A stretch of DNA of 64,000 nt from Spyradosoma sp004558035 (GCF_050314555.1 NZ_JBNPNH010000005.1:1-64000); one strand, 5' to 3'; positions 25,647 to 41,204 are shown, counted from the stretch's first letter. Numbers and translations are program-made. The notes: generated by a model not told the origin, from the letters alone.

Positions 25647-27059
25647 TCAGGGTTTCGGAGCCCAGGCCTTGGCGGGATCGTAGGCGATTTCGGAGATCTC
25701 GCCCGCGGGCGCGAAATCGCCGCCGACGGGGCCGACGAGCGCGCCGTTCGCGCATTTGTCCGCGGCGTCCGCGTTCCCGCGCAGCGCCTCGCCGATCAGC
25801 ACGTCGTCGAGCCACACGTAGAAGCCGCCCGCCGCGCCGTTTTTGCGTTCGGCGATCCAGGCGACGCGCAGCGTCTTTTTGCCCTTGGTCATGAACTTGT
25901 CCTTGTAGGCGTCGTTCGTCTGACCGTAGAGCAGATTCGCGGGCGCGACGCCGCCCCAGAAGACGCCGCTTTCGCCGACGCAGAGCGCGCCGGTCTCGCC
26001 GCCGCCGTTCCCGACGAGCACGCCGAGCACGTTTTTCGCCGGCTTCTTCGACGCGTTCAGCTTCACCGTCAGCGCGAGCGTGAATTCGTGCGCGGCGCCG
26101 TTTTTCGCGCCCTTCCACTCGACGCGGCGTTCGGCGGAAGCCTTGCCGGGCGTCGCGCGCGCGGGCAGCTCGGCGTTCCCGCGGCGGGCGAGCCCGGCGG
26201 TGCGCTGGTCGAGCCCGAGCGCGCGCGCCATGTTCGCGGCGACGACGCGCTCGCCCTGCGCCTTCGGGTGGAGATTGTCGTAGGTGTGCGCGACGGGATC
26301 GAAGCCCGCCGTGACGTCGTGATAAAACACTTTCGATTTTTTGGAATTCCACGCGCCGGACTCGACGTCGCGCTTCAGCATCGCGTCGTATTCCGCGACC
26401 GCCGCGCGCGGCGAACGCCCGCTGCCCCACGACGCCTGCCCCGACGGGAGCACGGAAAACACGTGCACCGTGACGCCGCGCGGGGATTTTTCCTGAATCG
26501 TGCGGACGACGTTCTTCGCGTTCGCAAGCACCGTTTCCGCCGAGTACTGCGGCTTGCCGCCGTTCCCGCGCGAGAGGTCGTTCACGCCCATGAGCAGCGT
26601 CGCCGTCTTCGGCGCGCGGCCGTATTTCGACATCCACGCCGCGAGCCCGCCCGTGTTCTGTCCGGTGTTGGGGCGTTTGCCCTGCGCTTCGCCGCTGACG
26701 ACCCACGCGACGTCCCAGCCGAAATGGCCTTCGTTCGTGTTGTCGAATTTTTTGCCGAGATAATCGGGCGCGAGCGGCGACGTCGTCGAGCCGCCCTGAA
26801 AGATCTTCATCGAGCCCAAAGGCGAATACGCGACGCCGGAATCGACGCAATGCTTCCACAGCGCGTAGCGGTAGGAGACGGCGTTTCTGCCGTCCGCCTG
26901 CGTGATGGAATCGCCGACGAAAAGGACGTCGCCGAGATTCGCGGGCGCATCCGCCGCCGCGGACGCGGAAACGCCGCCGAGCGCCGCCGCCGCGAGCGCG
27001 AACGCTCCCGCGAGCAGGGATTTTCCTTTTGTTCCGAATGGGGCACCTGAGAATTTCAT
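25647..27059 (-). CDS. Exported SGNH/GDSL hydrolase with C-terminal beta domain
   Basis: 470 aa. A signal peptide (LLAGAFALAAAALGGVSASA) precedes an SGNH hydrolase domain (about 40-270): block I VLFVGDSITQ, block III LMGVNDLSR, and block V DNLHPKAQGE with the catalytic Asp and His. Residues about 300-465 look like a separate beta-rich domain (FTLALTVKLNAS, GGFYVWLDDVLIGEAL) resembling a carbohydrate-binding jelly roll. It is probably an extracytoplasmic carbohydrate esterase removing acyl groups from glycans; substrate unknown. A second, shorter SGNH gene lies at 40346-41131. Confidence 0.85.
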   Translation of the reverse strand: MKFSGAPFGTKGKSLLAGAFALAAAALGGVSASAAADAPANLGDVLFVGDSITQADGRNAVSYRYALWKHCVDSGVAYSPLGSMKIFQGGSTTSPLAPDYLGKKFDNTNEGHFGWDVAWVVSGEAQGKRPNTGQNTGGLAAWMSKYGRAPKTATLLMGVNDLSRGNGGKPQYSAETVLANAKNVVRTIQEKSPRGVTVHVFSVLPSGQASWGSGRSPRAAVAEYDAMLKRDVESGAWNSKKSKVFYHDVTAGFDPVAHTYDNLHPKAQGERVVAANMARALGLDQRTAGLARRGNAELPARATPGKASAERRVEWKGAKNGAAHEFTLALTVKLNASKKPAKNVLGVLVGNGGGETGALCVGESGVFWGGVAPANLLYGQTNDAYKDKFMTKGKKTLRVAWIAERKNGAAGGFYVWLDDVLIGEALRGNADAADKCANGALVGPVGGDFAPAGEISEIAYDPAKAWAPKP

Positions 27060-27114
27060 GCGGAGAATTTTCGTTCCGCCGCGCCGAGGCGCAAGCGTTT
27101 TTTGGAAAAGGCCT

Positions 27115-27957
27115 CTAAGCGTTTTCTTCCCATTCGGCGGGATCGAGCGCGTAGATTTCCGCGAGCGCGGCGTAAACTTCCGGATGCGCGCGGCGCAGTT
27201 CCCGCGGCGTGCCGAAGAACGCCTCCGTGCTCACGGCGAAAAATTCCGCGGGATCGTCCGCGCCGTAATCGTCGAGAATCGACGCGGCGTCGCGCGCGCG
27301 CAGACGCGCCATCTCCTTGTCGAAAAGCGCTTCCCAGGCGCGGACGCGTTCTCGCGGGAAGAAGAGCGGCTCCGTGTCCGCGAACTGGTGCGCGAACTCG
27401 TGCACGACGACGTTCTGCGCGTTTCCGCTGTAGGCGGCGTCGCGCAGCAGGCGCTCGTGCGAAAGAATCACGACGCCGTGCGCGGCGCGGGATTCGCCGT
27501 CGTTGCGCGGAGCCTCGTCGGAGACGGGAACGCGGAGGGCGTCGGCGTCGTCCGCGCTCGCGGGCGCGGTTTCCGTCGGGTCTTCCAGGCGGAAGGACGT
27601 CGGGTAAATCAGCACGGAGCGCAGCGCGCGCCAGGCGGGAACGTCCCGGCCGAGCGCGAGAAACGAGGCGTTCGCGGCGACGACGACGGCGGTCTTCGTC
27701 GAAATTTCCGCGAGCCCGCCGCAGGGCTCGAAAGTCTTGTCCAGAAGAAATTCCTTCACGCGGCGGGCGTAGCGCGGGCGCAGTTCCCGCGGGATGCGCG
27801 CCGCGAGCGGCACTTCGCGGCGGATGACCTTCGCCCACTCGCGCGGGAACGGCGCGCTCAGAAAACGTTCCCGCCGCGCGTGCGCGCGCCGCGCGGAAAC
27901 GCCGAGCCAAAGCAGACCCGCCGCGAAAAGCGCCGCCGCGACCGTGAAGAAAACCAT
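27115..27957 (-). CDS. mtfA: MtfA-like zinc peptidase
   Basis: 280 aa. It has one N-terminal hydrophobic segment (FFTVAAALFAAGLLWLG), then the MtfA fold with the zinc site VVHEFAHQF and the downstream DDPAEFFAVSTEAFF containing the third ligand. In E. coli, MtfA binds the glucose repressor Mlc and has aminopeptidase activity; the family is wider, and the membrane anchor seen here differs from the soluble E. coli protein. It is encoded next to an SGNH hydrolase on the same strand, 55 nt apart. Confidence 0.85.
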   Translation of the reverse strand: MVFFTVAAALFAAGLLWLGVSARRAHARRERFLSAPFPREWAKVIRREVPLAARIPRELRPRYARRVKEFLLDKTFEPCGGLAEISTKTAVVVAANASFLALGRDVPAWRALRSVLIYPTSFRLEDPTETAPASADDADALRVPVSDEAPRNDGESRAAHGVVILSHERLLRDAAYSGNAQNVVVHEFAHQFADTEPLFFPRERVRAWEALFDKEMARLRARDAASILDDYGADDPAEFFAVSTEAFFGTPRELRRAHPEVYAALAEIYALDPAEWEENA

Positions 27958-28074
27958 GCGCGCATCTTAGCCGCGCGGACGAAAGAATGTCAAAGGAACG
28001 CGGCGCGCGTTCCCGCCGTTTTTCTTGATATATTCGGCGGGAATGCGGACTGTCGGGAGCGTTCAATTTAAAAA

Positions 28075-28117
28075 GCTCTTTCAGTTTCATGTTGTCTAGG
28101 CATAGACTCGAAAGAGC
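28075..28117. other. Nested hairpin upstream of the sulfatase maturase gene
   Basis: GCTCTTTC (28075-28082) pairs with GAAAGAGC (28110-28117), enclosing GTCT-AGGCAT-AGAC. It lies in the 241-bp gap between mtfA and the radical-SAM gene, with no T-run after it. It could be a leader structure or chance. Confidence 0.3.
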
Positions 28118-28198
28118 GCGGCGGGAAGTTTCGCGGCTTTCCGCCGCTTTTCCAAAAAACGCTTGCGCCGGGGCGCGCGCCAAAGAAAATCCCTTTTC

Positions 28199-29446
28199 AT
28201 GAAGTCCGAGAAAAAATCGTCCCCGGCGGGAACGCCGCGCGCGTTCAACGTCATGGCGAAGCCCGTCGGCGCGCTGTGCAATCTCAACTGCACGTACTGC
28301 TACTATCTCGAAAAGCACGGGCTTTACGCCGACGAAAAAATGCCGCGCATGAGCGACGAGGTGCTCGAGCGCTTCATCCGCGAGTACATCGCCGCGCAGG
28401 ACGTTCCCGAGGTGCAGTTCGTGTGGCAGGGCGGCGAGCCGACGCTTCTCGGCATCGATTTCTTCAGAAAAGTTCTGTCGTTGGAAAAAAAATACGCCGA
28501 CGGCAAAAAGATCGAGAACGCGCTGCAGACCAACGGCACGCTGCTCAACGACGAATGGGCGGCGTTTCTCGCCGACAACGCGTTCCTCGTCGGGCTCAGC
28601 CTGGACGGCCCGCGCGAGCTGCACGACGCGCGGCGCACGCTGCGCTCGGGCGCGCCGTCGTTCGACCTCGTGATGAACGGGCTCGCGTGTCTCAAGCGCC
28701 GCGGCGCGGAGTTCAACACGCTGACGGTCGTCGGCGAACACAACGTGCACCATGCGCTCGACGTGTACGAATTTCTGCGCGAAGTCGGCTCGGGCTTCAT
28801 TCAGTTCATTCCGCTCGTGGAGCGCCCGGCGACGGCGGCGGACGCGCCGATGCGCTTCGCGGGGCCGCCGGACCTCGCCGCGGGAACGCTCGGCGACGCG
28901 CTCGTCACGCCCTGGTCGGTGAAGCCCGAGGACTACGGCGATTTTCTCTGCCAAATCTACGACGTGTGGGTGCGCCGCGACGTGGGGCGGACGTTCGTGC
29001 AGCTCTTCGACGTCGCGCTGTGCGCGTGGGCGGGCGTTCCCGCGCCGCTGTGCGTGTTCCGCGAAAAGTGCGGGAGCGCGCTCGCGATCGAACACGACGG
29101 CGACGTCTATTCCTGCGACCATTTCGTCTATCCGAAATTCCGTCTCGGGAACGTGCTGCGCGACCCGCTCGCGCGCCTCGCGGACGCTCCCGCGCAGAAG
29201 CGCTTCGGCGAGCAGAAGGCGTCGGCGCTCCCGCGCGCGTGCCGCAAGTGCGGCGTGCGCTTCGCCTGCAACGGCGAGTGCCCGAAGCATCGTTTCCTGC
29301 ACGCGCCGGACGGCGAGCCCGGGCTGAACTACTTCTGCGCCGCCTACAAGAAATTCTTCACGCACGCCGCGCCGACGATGAGCCGCATGAAGGCGCTTCT
29401 CGAACAGGAGCGCGCTCCCGCCGAAATCATGCGCGAACTCGCGTGA
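28199..29446 (+). CDS. Anaerobic sulfatase-maturating enzyme (radical SAM)
   Basis: 415 aa from the ATG at 28199. The radical-SAM motif CNLNCTYC (C27, C31, C34) is followed by QFVWQGGEPTLLG, and a Cys-rich SPASM region carries two auxiliary clusters (SALAIEHDGDVYSCDHFV, CRKCGVRFACNGECPKHRF). This is the anSME layout. It oxidises the active-site Ser or Cys of sulfatases to formylglycine without oxygen. The serine-type sulfatase at 13816-15636 is a natural client. It is transcribed alone, convergent with the BioC-like gene. Confidence 0.93.
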   Translation: MKSEKKSSPAGTPRAFNVMAKPVGALCNLNCTYCYYLEKHGLYADEKMPRMSDEVLERFIREYIAAQDVPEVQFVWQGGEPTLLGIDFFRKVLSLEKKYADGKKIENALQTNGTLLNDEWAAFLADNAFLVGLSLDGPRELHDARRTLRSGAPSFDLVMNGLACLKRRGAEFNTLTVVGEHNVHHALDVYEFLREVGSGFIQFIPLVERPATAADAPMRFAGPPDLAAGTLGDALVTPWSVKPEDYGDFLCQIYDVWVRRDVGRTFVQLFDVALCAWAGVPAPLCVFREKCGSALAIEHDGDVYSCDHFVYPKFRLGNVLRDPLARLADAPAQKRFGEQKASALPRACRKCGVRFACNGECPKHRFLHAPDGEPGLNYFCAAYKKFFTHAAPTMSRMKALLEQERAPAEIMRELA

Positions 29447-29465
29447 GAAGCGCGGGGAAAACGCC

Positions 29466-30209
29466 TCAGTCGCGGCGGGCTTCCACGCGCAGGAAATTCC
29501 ACGTGGCGGCGACGCGGCCGTTCCCGCAGGAGAACTTTTCCGCGTATTCGCGCAGCACGCGCCGCAGCGTTCCCGCGGGAACGTGGCGCGAATCGTCCGT
29601 CGTCCCCGTGTCGCGCAGCGTCTTGAGCAGCTGCGCCGCGTCCGCGTATTCCGCCGTTTCCGAGCCCGTCTCGGCGCGCAGCACCTCGAAGCCCGCCGCG
29701 TGAAACGCGTCGAGCCACTCGCCGACCGAACGCCACGCGAGCGGCAGGTTCTCCGCGGGAACGAGCGAATAAAGCTCGCACAGCGACGGCGCGACGAAGA
29801 AGCCGTGGAGCATCTTTCCGCCCGGTCGCAGCGCGGCGCGGAACGCGCGCAGCGTCTTTTCCGGCGTCGGCATCCACTGCAGCAGGCTCGACGAATAAAG
29901 CCGGTCGCACACGTTCTCGGGCAGATTCCAGCTGTCGTGAATCGCCCAATCCGCCTGCGGGCACGCGATTCTGCCGCGCGCGACCATCTCCGGCGCGAGG
30001 TCCGTCGCGAGCACGCGATAGCCGTGCGCGACGAGTTCCCGCGTGAAGAATCCCGTCCCCGAACCGAGCTCCCACATTCTCACGGAATCGTCGAGCCCGC
30101 GTTCGATCCACTCGCCGAGCCATTTCGCCGCGCGCCGCTGCACGGCGGCGTTCTCGGCGTAAGTCGCCGCGCGCCGATTGAAGTTCGGATGGCTCGCTCG
30201 TTCGTTCAT
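29466..30209 (-). CDS. bioC: SAM methyltransferase, BioC-like
   Basis: 247 aa from the ATG at 30209 (MNERASHPNFNRRAATY). The start NRRAATYAENAAVQRRAA matches BioC, as does motif I WELGSGTGFFTREL, then ATDLAPEMV and the SSSLLQWM segment (SxxxLQW) typical of BioC. BioC methylates malonyl-ACP to start pimelate synthesis for biotin. No other biotin gene is adjacent, so the assignment rests on sequence alone; a related methyltransferase with another substrate is possible. Confidence 0.75.
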   Translation of the reverse strand: MNERASHPNFNRRAATYAENAAVQRRAAKWLGEWIERGLDDSVRMWELGSGTGFFTRELVAHGYRVLATDLAPEMVARGRIACPQADWAIHDSWNLPENVCDRLYSSSLLQWMPTPEKTLRAFRAALRPGGKMLHGFFVAPSLCELYSLVPAENLPLAWRSVGEWLDAFHAAGFEVLRAETGSETAEYADAAQLLKTLRDTGTTDDSRHVPAGTLRRVLREYAEKFSCGNGRVAATWNFLRVEARRD

Positions 30210-30284
30210 CAGAAAAAAATGCGGAGCGGCGATTCTCGTTTTTCGCGCCCGGGAACGCAAGCCGAACCGCAGAACGGGACGCGT

Positions 30285-32102
<1,818 letters not shown>

Positions 32103-32485
32103 GCTGAAAAAATCGGGCGGAAAGCATTTCACTTCGCCGCCCCGAACGCAAAGGATTTTTGCGGCGGGCGGGCGCGCGCGAGGTGATGAAGTGATGAAGG
32201 TTATGAGGTTATGGAAGTTCATTGCGTTCGGCTCTGCCGAAAGGATTTTCGAAAAAACTCTTCGTGGGGCGCGGAAAGCGCCGCGGGAACGTAATTGTTT
32301 TTCGATTACGTGATAGCGGCGGCGGAAGGGCGGAAAGGCGGGAACGCGCGCGGGCGAATTTTTCGCGGATTCAGCAAACGTTCTTGCGTTTGCGCGGGAA
32401 GGCGTTTTAATTCGTGGATGTAGCCCGAGAATGCGGTCGCTACCTGAAACAAAATTTTACAGCTCACTCAGTCAAAAAAAACCTC
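32103..32485. other. 383-bp divergent gap typA/ppdK with a shared intergenic repeat
   Basis: No gene is supported. A segment at about 32186-32245 (GTTATGAGGTTATGGAAGTT, CATTGCGTTCGGCT, then GCCGAAA) resembles 20491-20534 near psd. Small hairpins include GTAAT-TGTTTTTCG-ATTAC. GTAGCCCGAGAATGCGGTCG lies near 32420. The promoters of typA and ppdK must be here. Confidence 0.5.
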
Positions 32486-35593
<3,108 letters not shown>

Positions 35594-35614
35594 TCGTTCT
35601 TCTTTCCCCCACTG

Positions 35615-35648
35615 CGTTCCCGCGGCGACCCCGCGGGAACGTTTTTTT
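35615..35648 (+). terminator. Intrinsic terminator of ppdK from inverted octamers
   Basis: CGTTCCCGCGG (35615-35625), loop CGACC, then CCGCGGGAACG (35631-35641) and seven Ts. The 11-bp stem is an inverted octamer pair. Confidence 0.9.
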
Positions 35649-35761
35649 GCGCGCGTTCCCGCGGACGCGGTTTCCGCGAAGTTCCGCGTTGATTTTCGCG
35701 GGAACGCGGCGCATCATTGCGCTTCCATTTTTCCAAAAACAACATCAAAAAAATCACTGCC

Positions 35762-36994
<1,233 letters not shown>

Positions 36995-37038
36995 GCCGGG
37001 ACAGAAAAGCTTAAAGGTTAAGGCTTAAAGCTTAAAGG

Positions 37039-37072
37039 AATCCGGAAGTCGGCGGCGGCTTCCGGATTTTTT
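37039..37072 (+). terminator. Intrinsic terminator of argG
   Basis: AATCCGGAAG (37039-37048) pairs with CTTCCGGATT (37059-37068), followed by a T-run. Just upstream, AAGCTTAAAGG-type short repeats (37007-37037) resemble those near 20543 and 22180. Confidence 0.85.
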
Positions 37073-37087
37073 CTGGCGAAGCGCCGT

Positions 37088-37134
37088 AAAAAACGCGTTC
37101 CCGCGGACAGTTCCGCGGGAACGCGTTTTTTTTT
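37088..37134. terminator. Bidirectional octamer-pair terminator between argG and the flotillin gene
   Basis: An A-run plus CGCGTTCCCGCGGA (ending 37107) pairs with TCCGCGGGAACGCG (37112-37125) followed by a T-run. The A- and T-runs on both sides allow termination in both directions. The genes converge here. Confidence 0.85.
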
Positions 37135-37156
37135 GCGACGGAAAGGAACCCGCGCT

Positions 37157-38605
37157 TCAGGATTTTTTCGCGGCGGGTTTCGGCGTTTCCGCGGGAGCGG
37201 GCGCCGCGGGCTCGCCGAGGTAGCCGGGGAGCTTCACGCCGACGTTCCCGGCGAGCTCGTGCAGCGGCGGGAGCGCGCCGACAAGCCCCGAGAGGAAATT
37301 CGCCGTCGAGCCTTTGCCGTTCCCGTCGCCGCCCTTGCCGGAATCCCAGACCGTGATCTTGTCGATCTTGAGGTTCGAGATCGCCTTGACCTGCTCGGAC
37401 ACAATGACGGGCAGCTGTTCGACGAGGAGCAGGTTCTGCGCGCCTTCCGTCGAACGGCACGCCGCGACGATGCTGTCGAAGCCCTTCGCCTTCTTGACGA
37501 GGAGCGCCTCCGTGCCTTCCGCCTCCGCGAGCAGCTTCATCTTCAGGCCTTCCGCCTCGGCGAATCTGACGGACTTGATGCCGTCCGCCTCCGCCTGCTT
37601 CATGTAGCGCACGGCGTCCGCCTCGCCGAGCTGCGTGCGGCGCACCTTTTCCGCCTCGGCCTCGGCTTCGACGATGATGCGCTGTTTGTCGATTTCGGCG
37701 GGAACGATGATGTTCGCCTCCTGCGAAGCCTTTTCGCGGGACGCGCGCTGTTTTTCCGCCTCGGCTTCGGCGACGTAGGATTCTTCGAGCGCCTTCGCGG
37801 CGGCGACCTTTTCCGCGGCGGTCGCGAGGCGGTTCGCCTCCGCCTCCTTGGTGCGGCGGTCGGCGTTGGAGTTGGCGACTTCGATCGCCGCGAGGTTTTC
37901 GCCCTTCGTGGCTTCCGCCTGCGCCGCGGCGACGCGGATCGCCTGGTCCTTGCGCGCCTCGGCGGCGCCGATTTCGCCGTCGCGCTGCGCCTGGGCGACC
38001 TTCACCTTCGCCTCGTTGATCGCCTTCGAGGCGGCTTCCTGGCCGAGCGCGTCGATGTAGCCCGACGCGTCCGTGATGTCCTGAATGTTCACGTTGATCA
38101 GGCGCAGGCCGACCTTGCGGAGCTCGACCTCGACGCCGCCGGAAATGTTCGCGATGAGCTTGTCGCGGTCGGCGTTGATTTCCTCGATGTCCATCGTCGC
38201 GAGCACGACGCGCATCTGCCCGAAAATGATGTCCTTCGCGAGGTCCTTGATTTCGACGAGCCCGAGCCCGAGCAGGCGCTCGGCGGCGTTTTCCATCACG
38301 CCCGGCTCCGTCGAAATGCCGACGGTGAACGTGGACGGCGTGTTGACGCGGATGTTCTGCTTCGAGAGCGCGCCTTCGAGGCGGATGTCGATCGGCAGCG
38401 GCGTCAGGTCGAGATACTGATAATCCTGCACGATCGGCCAGACGAAGGTGCCGCCGCCGTGCAGACACTTGGCGGAGCGGCCGCCCTCCACTTTCCCGTA
38501 AACGACGAGAATGCGGTCGGACGGACAACGTTTGTAGCGCGCGGAAAACGCGAAAAACGTCGTGAGAATGAGGATGACGATTCCTGCGGCAATGTAGAAC
38601 AGCAT
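37157..38605 (-). CDS. Flotillin-family membrane scaffold protein
   Basis: 482 aa. One N-terminal membrane segment (MLFYIAAGIVILILTTFF) precedes a PHB/SPFH domain (about 30-190: LDLTPLPIDIRLEGALSK, RLLGLGLVEIKDLAKDIIFGQ), a long Ala/Glu coiled coil (about 200-390, repeated EAEAEK and AEAEG units) and a C-terminal domain ending in a Pro/Ala tail. It resembles YqiK/FloT flotillins that organise membrane microdomains. It follows the NfeD-like gene by 55 nt on the same strand, the usual flotillin-NfeD pairing. Confidence 0.93.
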   Translation of the reverse strand: MLFYIAAGIVILILTTFFAFSARYKRCPSDRILVVYGKVEGGRSAKCLHGGGTFVWPIVQDYQYLDLTPLPIDIRLEGALSKQNIRVNTPSTFTVGISTEPGVMENAAERLLGLGLVEIKDLAKDIIFGQMRVVLATMDIEEINADRDKLIANISGGVEVELRKVGLRLINVNIQDITDASGYIDALGQEAASKAINEAKVKVAQAQRDGEIGAAEARKDQAIRVAAAQAEATKGENLAAIEVANSNADRRTKEAEANRLATAAEKVAAAKALEESYVAEAEAEKQRASREKASQEANIIVPAEIDKQRIIVEAEAEAEKVRRTQLGEADAVRYMKQAEADGIKSVRFAEAEGLKMKLLAEAEGTEALLVKKAKGFDSIVAACRSTEGAQNLLLVEQLPVIVSEQVKAISNLKIDKITVWDSGKGGDGNGKGSTANFLSGLVGALPPLHELAGNVGVKLPGYLGEPAAPAPAETPKPAAKKS

Positions 38606-38660
38606 GTTTTTTGCGATTTTATGGTTGAAGAAAAAAAAGGAAAAGACGGGCGAGGCGGAT

Positions 38661-39281
38661 TCAGCTCCCGACTTTCTCGACGACGAGAATGTTCGGCGGG
38701 AGGACTTCGACGACGCGGACGAGCGTTCCCGCGGGGATTTTTTCCGCGGAGGAGCTCAGCGCCGGAAGCGTCATCACGCGCCCGCTGACGAGCACTTCGA
38801 CCTGCCCGCCGGCGGCGCGGCGCGGGGCGATCGCGACGTAGACCGTTCCCGTCGCGCCCTTCGCCGAAGCGATGTCCGCGTTCCCGGAGGAGCGCAGCCC
38901 GTAGAGCATCTTCATGATCCAGAAAATGATCAGCATGAACGCGACGCCGACCGCCGCCGCGCCCGCGAGCGCCCACGGGAACGCCGTTCCCGCGTCGAGC
39001 AGCAGCCCGCCCGTGAGCCCGAATCCGAGGAAAAACGCCGTCAGCGTGCGCACGGAAATCAGCCCGAGCCCGGCGTCGTGCGGCGCGTCCGCGTCGGGCG
39101 CGAGGTCGCCGGGCGTCTCGGTGCCGACGTCGCCGATGCCGACGAGCGTGAGCGCCGCCTGAATCAGCACGACCGCGAGCGCGATCCCGCCCACGGCGTA
39201 AAAAATCTGCGCGTCCCAGCCGAGCGCGTTCCACCACGCGCCGACGGATTCGGAAAACGAAGAGAATAGGGAAGCATTCAT
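38661..39281 (-). CDS. NfeD/YuaF-like membrane partner of flotillin
   Basis: 206 aa. Three hydrophobic segments (IFYAVGGIALAVVLIQAAL, LTAFFLGFGLTGGLLL, WALAGAAAVGVAFMLIIFW) are followed by a C-terminal OB-fold-like domain (GATGTVYVAIAPRRAAGG, GTLVRVVEVLPPNILVVEK). This is the YuaF/YqiJ layout. It is expected to act with the flotillin encoded next to it. Confidence 0.82.
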   Translation of the reverse strand: MNASLFSSFSESVGAWWNALGWDAQIFYAVGGIALAVVLIQAALTLVGIGDVGTETPGDLAPDADAPHDAGLGLISVRTLTAFFLGFGLTGGLLLDAGTAFPWALAGAAAVGVAFMLIIFWIMKMLYGLRSSGNADIASAKGATGTVYVAIAPRRAAGGQVEVLVSGRVMTLPALSSSAEKIPAGTLVRVVEVLPPNILVVEKVGS

Positions 39282-39400
39282 TGCCGGAAAATCTTAGGCC
39301 GTTCCCGCCGGACGGCAATACAATTTGGCGCCGCGCGCGCGTCGGCGCGGAAAATGAATCTCGCGTTCCCGCCGCGAAAAGTTTTTCATTTCGGATTCAA

Positions 39401-40300
39401 ATGAGCATCACGAATTCTTCCGTTTACGCGGGCGCCTGGACGGCGCTCGTCACGCCGATGAAGAACGGCGAAGTCGATTATTCCGACCTGAAAAAACTCG
39501 TCGAATACCAGATCGCCGGCGGCATCGACGGCGTCCTTTCCGTCGGCACCTCGGGCGAATCGCCCACGCTGACGCACGCGGAGCACCTCGAAGTCATCGC
39601 CAAGACGATCGAGTTCGCCGCGGGGCGCGTTCCCGTGCTCGCGGGAACGGGCGCGAACTCCACGCACGAGGCGGTCGAGCTCACGCGCGAGGCGGAAAAG
39701 CTCGGCGCGCAGGCGTTTCTGCACGTCGCGCCGTATTACAACAAGCCGAACCAGGAGGGCGTCTATCGCCACTTCGCGGAAATCGCCTCGGCGACGGACA
39801 AGCCGATCATGCTCTATTCCATTCCCGGGCGCTGCGGCATCGAAATCGCGGTCGAGACCGTCGTCCGCCTGCGCAAGGCGTTTCCGAACGTCGTCGGCGT
39901 GAAGGAAGCCGGCGGTTCGTGCGACAAGGTCTCGCGCCTCGTCCGCGCGCTCGATCCGGACTTCATCGTGATGAGCGGCGACGATTCGCTGACGCTCCCG
40001 TTCATTTCTCTCGGCGCGAAGGGCGTGATTTCCGTCGCGTCGAACTGGCTGCCGCGGCAGGTCACGGCGATGGTCGCGAAAATGCGCGCCGGCGATCTCG
40101 CGGGAGCGCGCGCGCTCCACGACGCGATGGCGGATCTTTTCAAAAAATTCTTCATCGAACCGAATCCCGTTCCCGCGAAGTTCGCGCTCGCGCGCGCGGG
40201 CGTCATCGGTTCTCCGGAAGTGCGTCTGCCGCTCGTCGAGATGTCTGCGGAGAATCAGGCGCTCGTCGCCGCCGCGATGGACGCGTTCGGCAATCCGTGA
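39401..40300 (+). CDS. dapA: 4-hydroxy-tetrahydrodipicolinate synthase
   Basis: 299 aa from the ATG at 39401. The TIM barrel has VGTSGESPTLTHAEH, the catalytic Tyr in APYYNKPNQEG, and the Schiff-base Lys in GVKEAGGS. It condenses pyruvate with aspartate semialdehyde in lysine and diaminopimelate synthesis. It is a single gene, divergent from the NfeD gene. A GC-rich hairpin covers the convergent junction with the next gene (about 40330-40367). Confidence 0.95.
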   Translation: MSITNSSVYAGAWTALVTPMKNGEVDYSDLKKLVEYQIAGGIDGVLSVGTSGESPTLTHAEHLEVIAKTIEFAAGRVPVLAGTGANSTHEAVELTREAEKLGAQAFLHVAPYYNKPNQEGVYRHFAEIASATDKPIMLYSIPGRCGIEIAVETVVRLRKAFPNVVGVKEAGGSCDKVSRLVRALDPDFIVMSGDDSLTLPFISLGAKGVISVASNWLPRQVTAMVAKMRAGDLAGARALHDAMADLFKKFFIEPNPVPAKFALARAGVIGSPEVRLPLVEMSAENQALVAAAMDAFGNP

Positions 40301-40345
40301 GCGCCGCGGCTTCGCCGCCCGTCACTTTTCCGCCGCCGGGGAATT

Positions 40346-41131
40346 CTAAAAAATTCCTTCGGCGGCGAATTTTTCCAGCAGGGCGGCGGCCCAGATTTCG
40401 TGGCCGCGCGCGTTCAGGTGAAGCCCGTCCGGAAGAAGCGCGAAATCGACCTTGCCGTCCGCGCCGACGAATTTCGGATTGATGTCCAGAACGGAGATTT
40501 TTTCGTCGCCGCGCGCCGCGACCCAGGCGGCGACGGCCGCGTTCTGCGCCGCGATCTTTTTCTCGAAGCGTTCGCCCGCGCGCGGGAACGTCGCCATTAC
40601 GACGACGTGCGCGTCCGGACGCGCCTTGCGGAGCAGCTCGACGATCTTGATTTCGCCGGCGGCGACGTCCTCCGGCGCGTCGTCGCGGTGCCCGAAATTG
40701 TTCGTCCCGATGAGGAGCACGAACGCGCGCGGGCGGATGTTCGGCGGGAGATTTTCGCCGTAGGTCAGGCGGAAAAGAACGTTCTCCGTGCGGTCGCCGG
40801 AGTAGCCGAGATTGAGCGGGCTGAAGCGCGCGAAGCTCGCGTTCCAGGCGGCTTTTCCGGGGCCGCGCCAGTTGTCCGTGATGGAGTCGCCGACGAAGAC
40901 GAGGCAGCAGTCCTTCAGGTTTTTCGCCGCGTCCGCGAAGCTTTTCGTGCGGGCGAGCCAGGCGCGGTCCGCCTTGCCTCCCGCGTTGCGCGGGCTCGGG
41001 TAAGTCGCTTCGCGGTAAGGCTCGGCGGGAACGAGGCCGTCCGGCGCGTTGGCCTGGGCGAAAAACGGGAACGCGGAGAACGCCGCGAGCGCGGCGATTT
41101 TCAGAACGAGATTTTTTGCGGGGATTTTCAT
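40346..41131 (-). CDS. Exported SGNH-family esterase
   Basis: 261 aa. A signal peptide (IAALAAFSAFPFFAQA) precedes an SGNH domain: block I VFVGDSITDNWRG, block II NLGYSGDRTENVLFRL, block III LLIGTNNFGH and block V LLPDGLHLNARGHEIW. It resembles PAF-acetylhydrolase-like and sialate-O-acetylesterase-like enzymes of glycan-degrading bacteria. It is probably periplasmic; substrate unknown. Its neighbour upstream on the same strand is a GH97 glycosidase. Confidence 0.88.
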   Translation of the reverse strand: MKIPAKNLVLKIAALAAFSAFPFFAQANAPDGLVPAEPYREATYPSPRNAGGKADRAWLARTKSFADAAKNLKDCCLVFVGDSITDNWRGPGKAAWNASFARFSPLNLGYSGDRTENVLFRLTYGENLPPNIRPRAFVLLIGTNNFGHRDDAPEDVAAGEIKIVELLRKARPDAHVVVMATFPRAGERFEKKIAAQNAAVAAWVAARGDEKISVLDINPKFVGADGKVDFALLPDGLHLNARGHEIWAAALLEKFAAEGIF

Positions 41132-41204
41132 GGCGAGGGATTTTAGACGCCTCTTCGCCGCCGCGCGATTTTTTTTGTTCGCCGCGGGCGTTCCCGCGCC
41201 GCGC

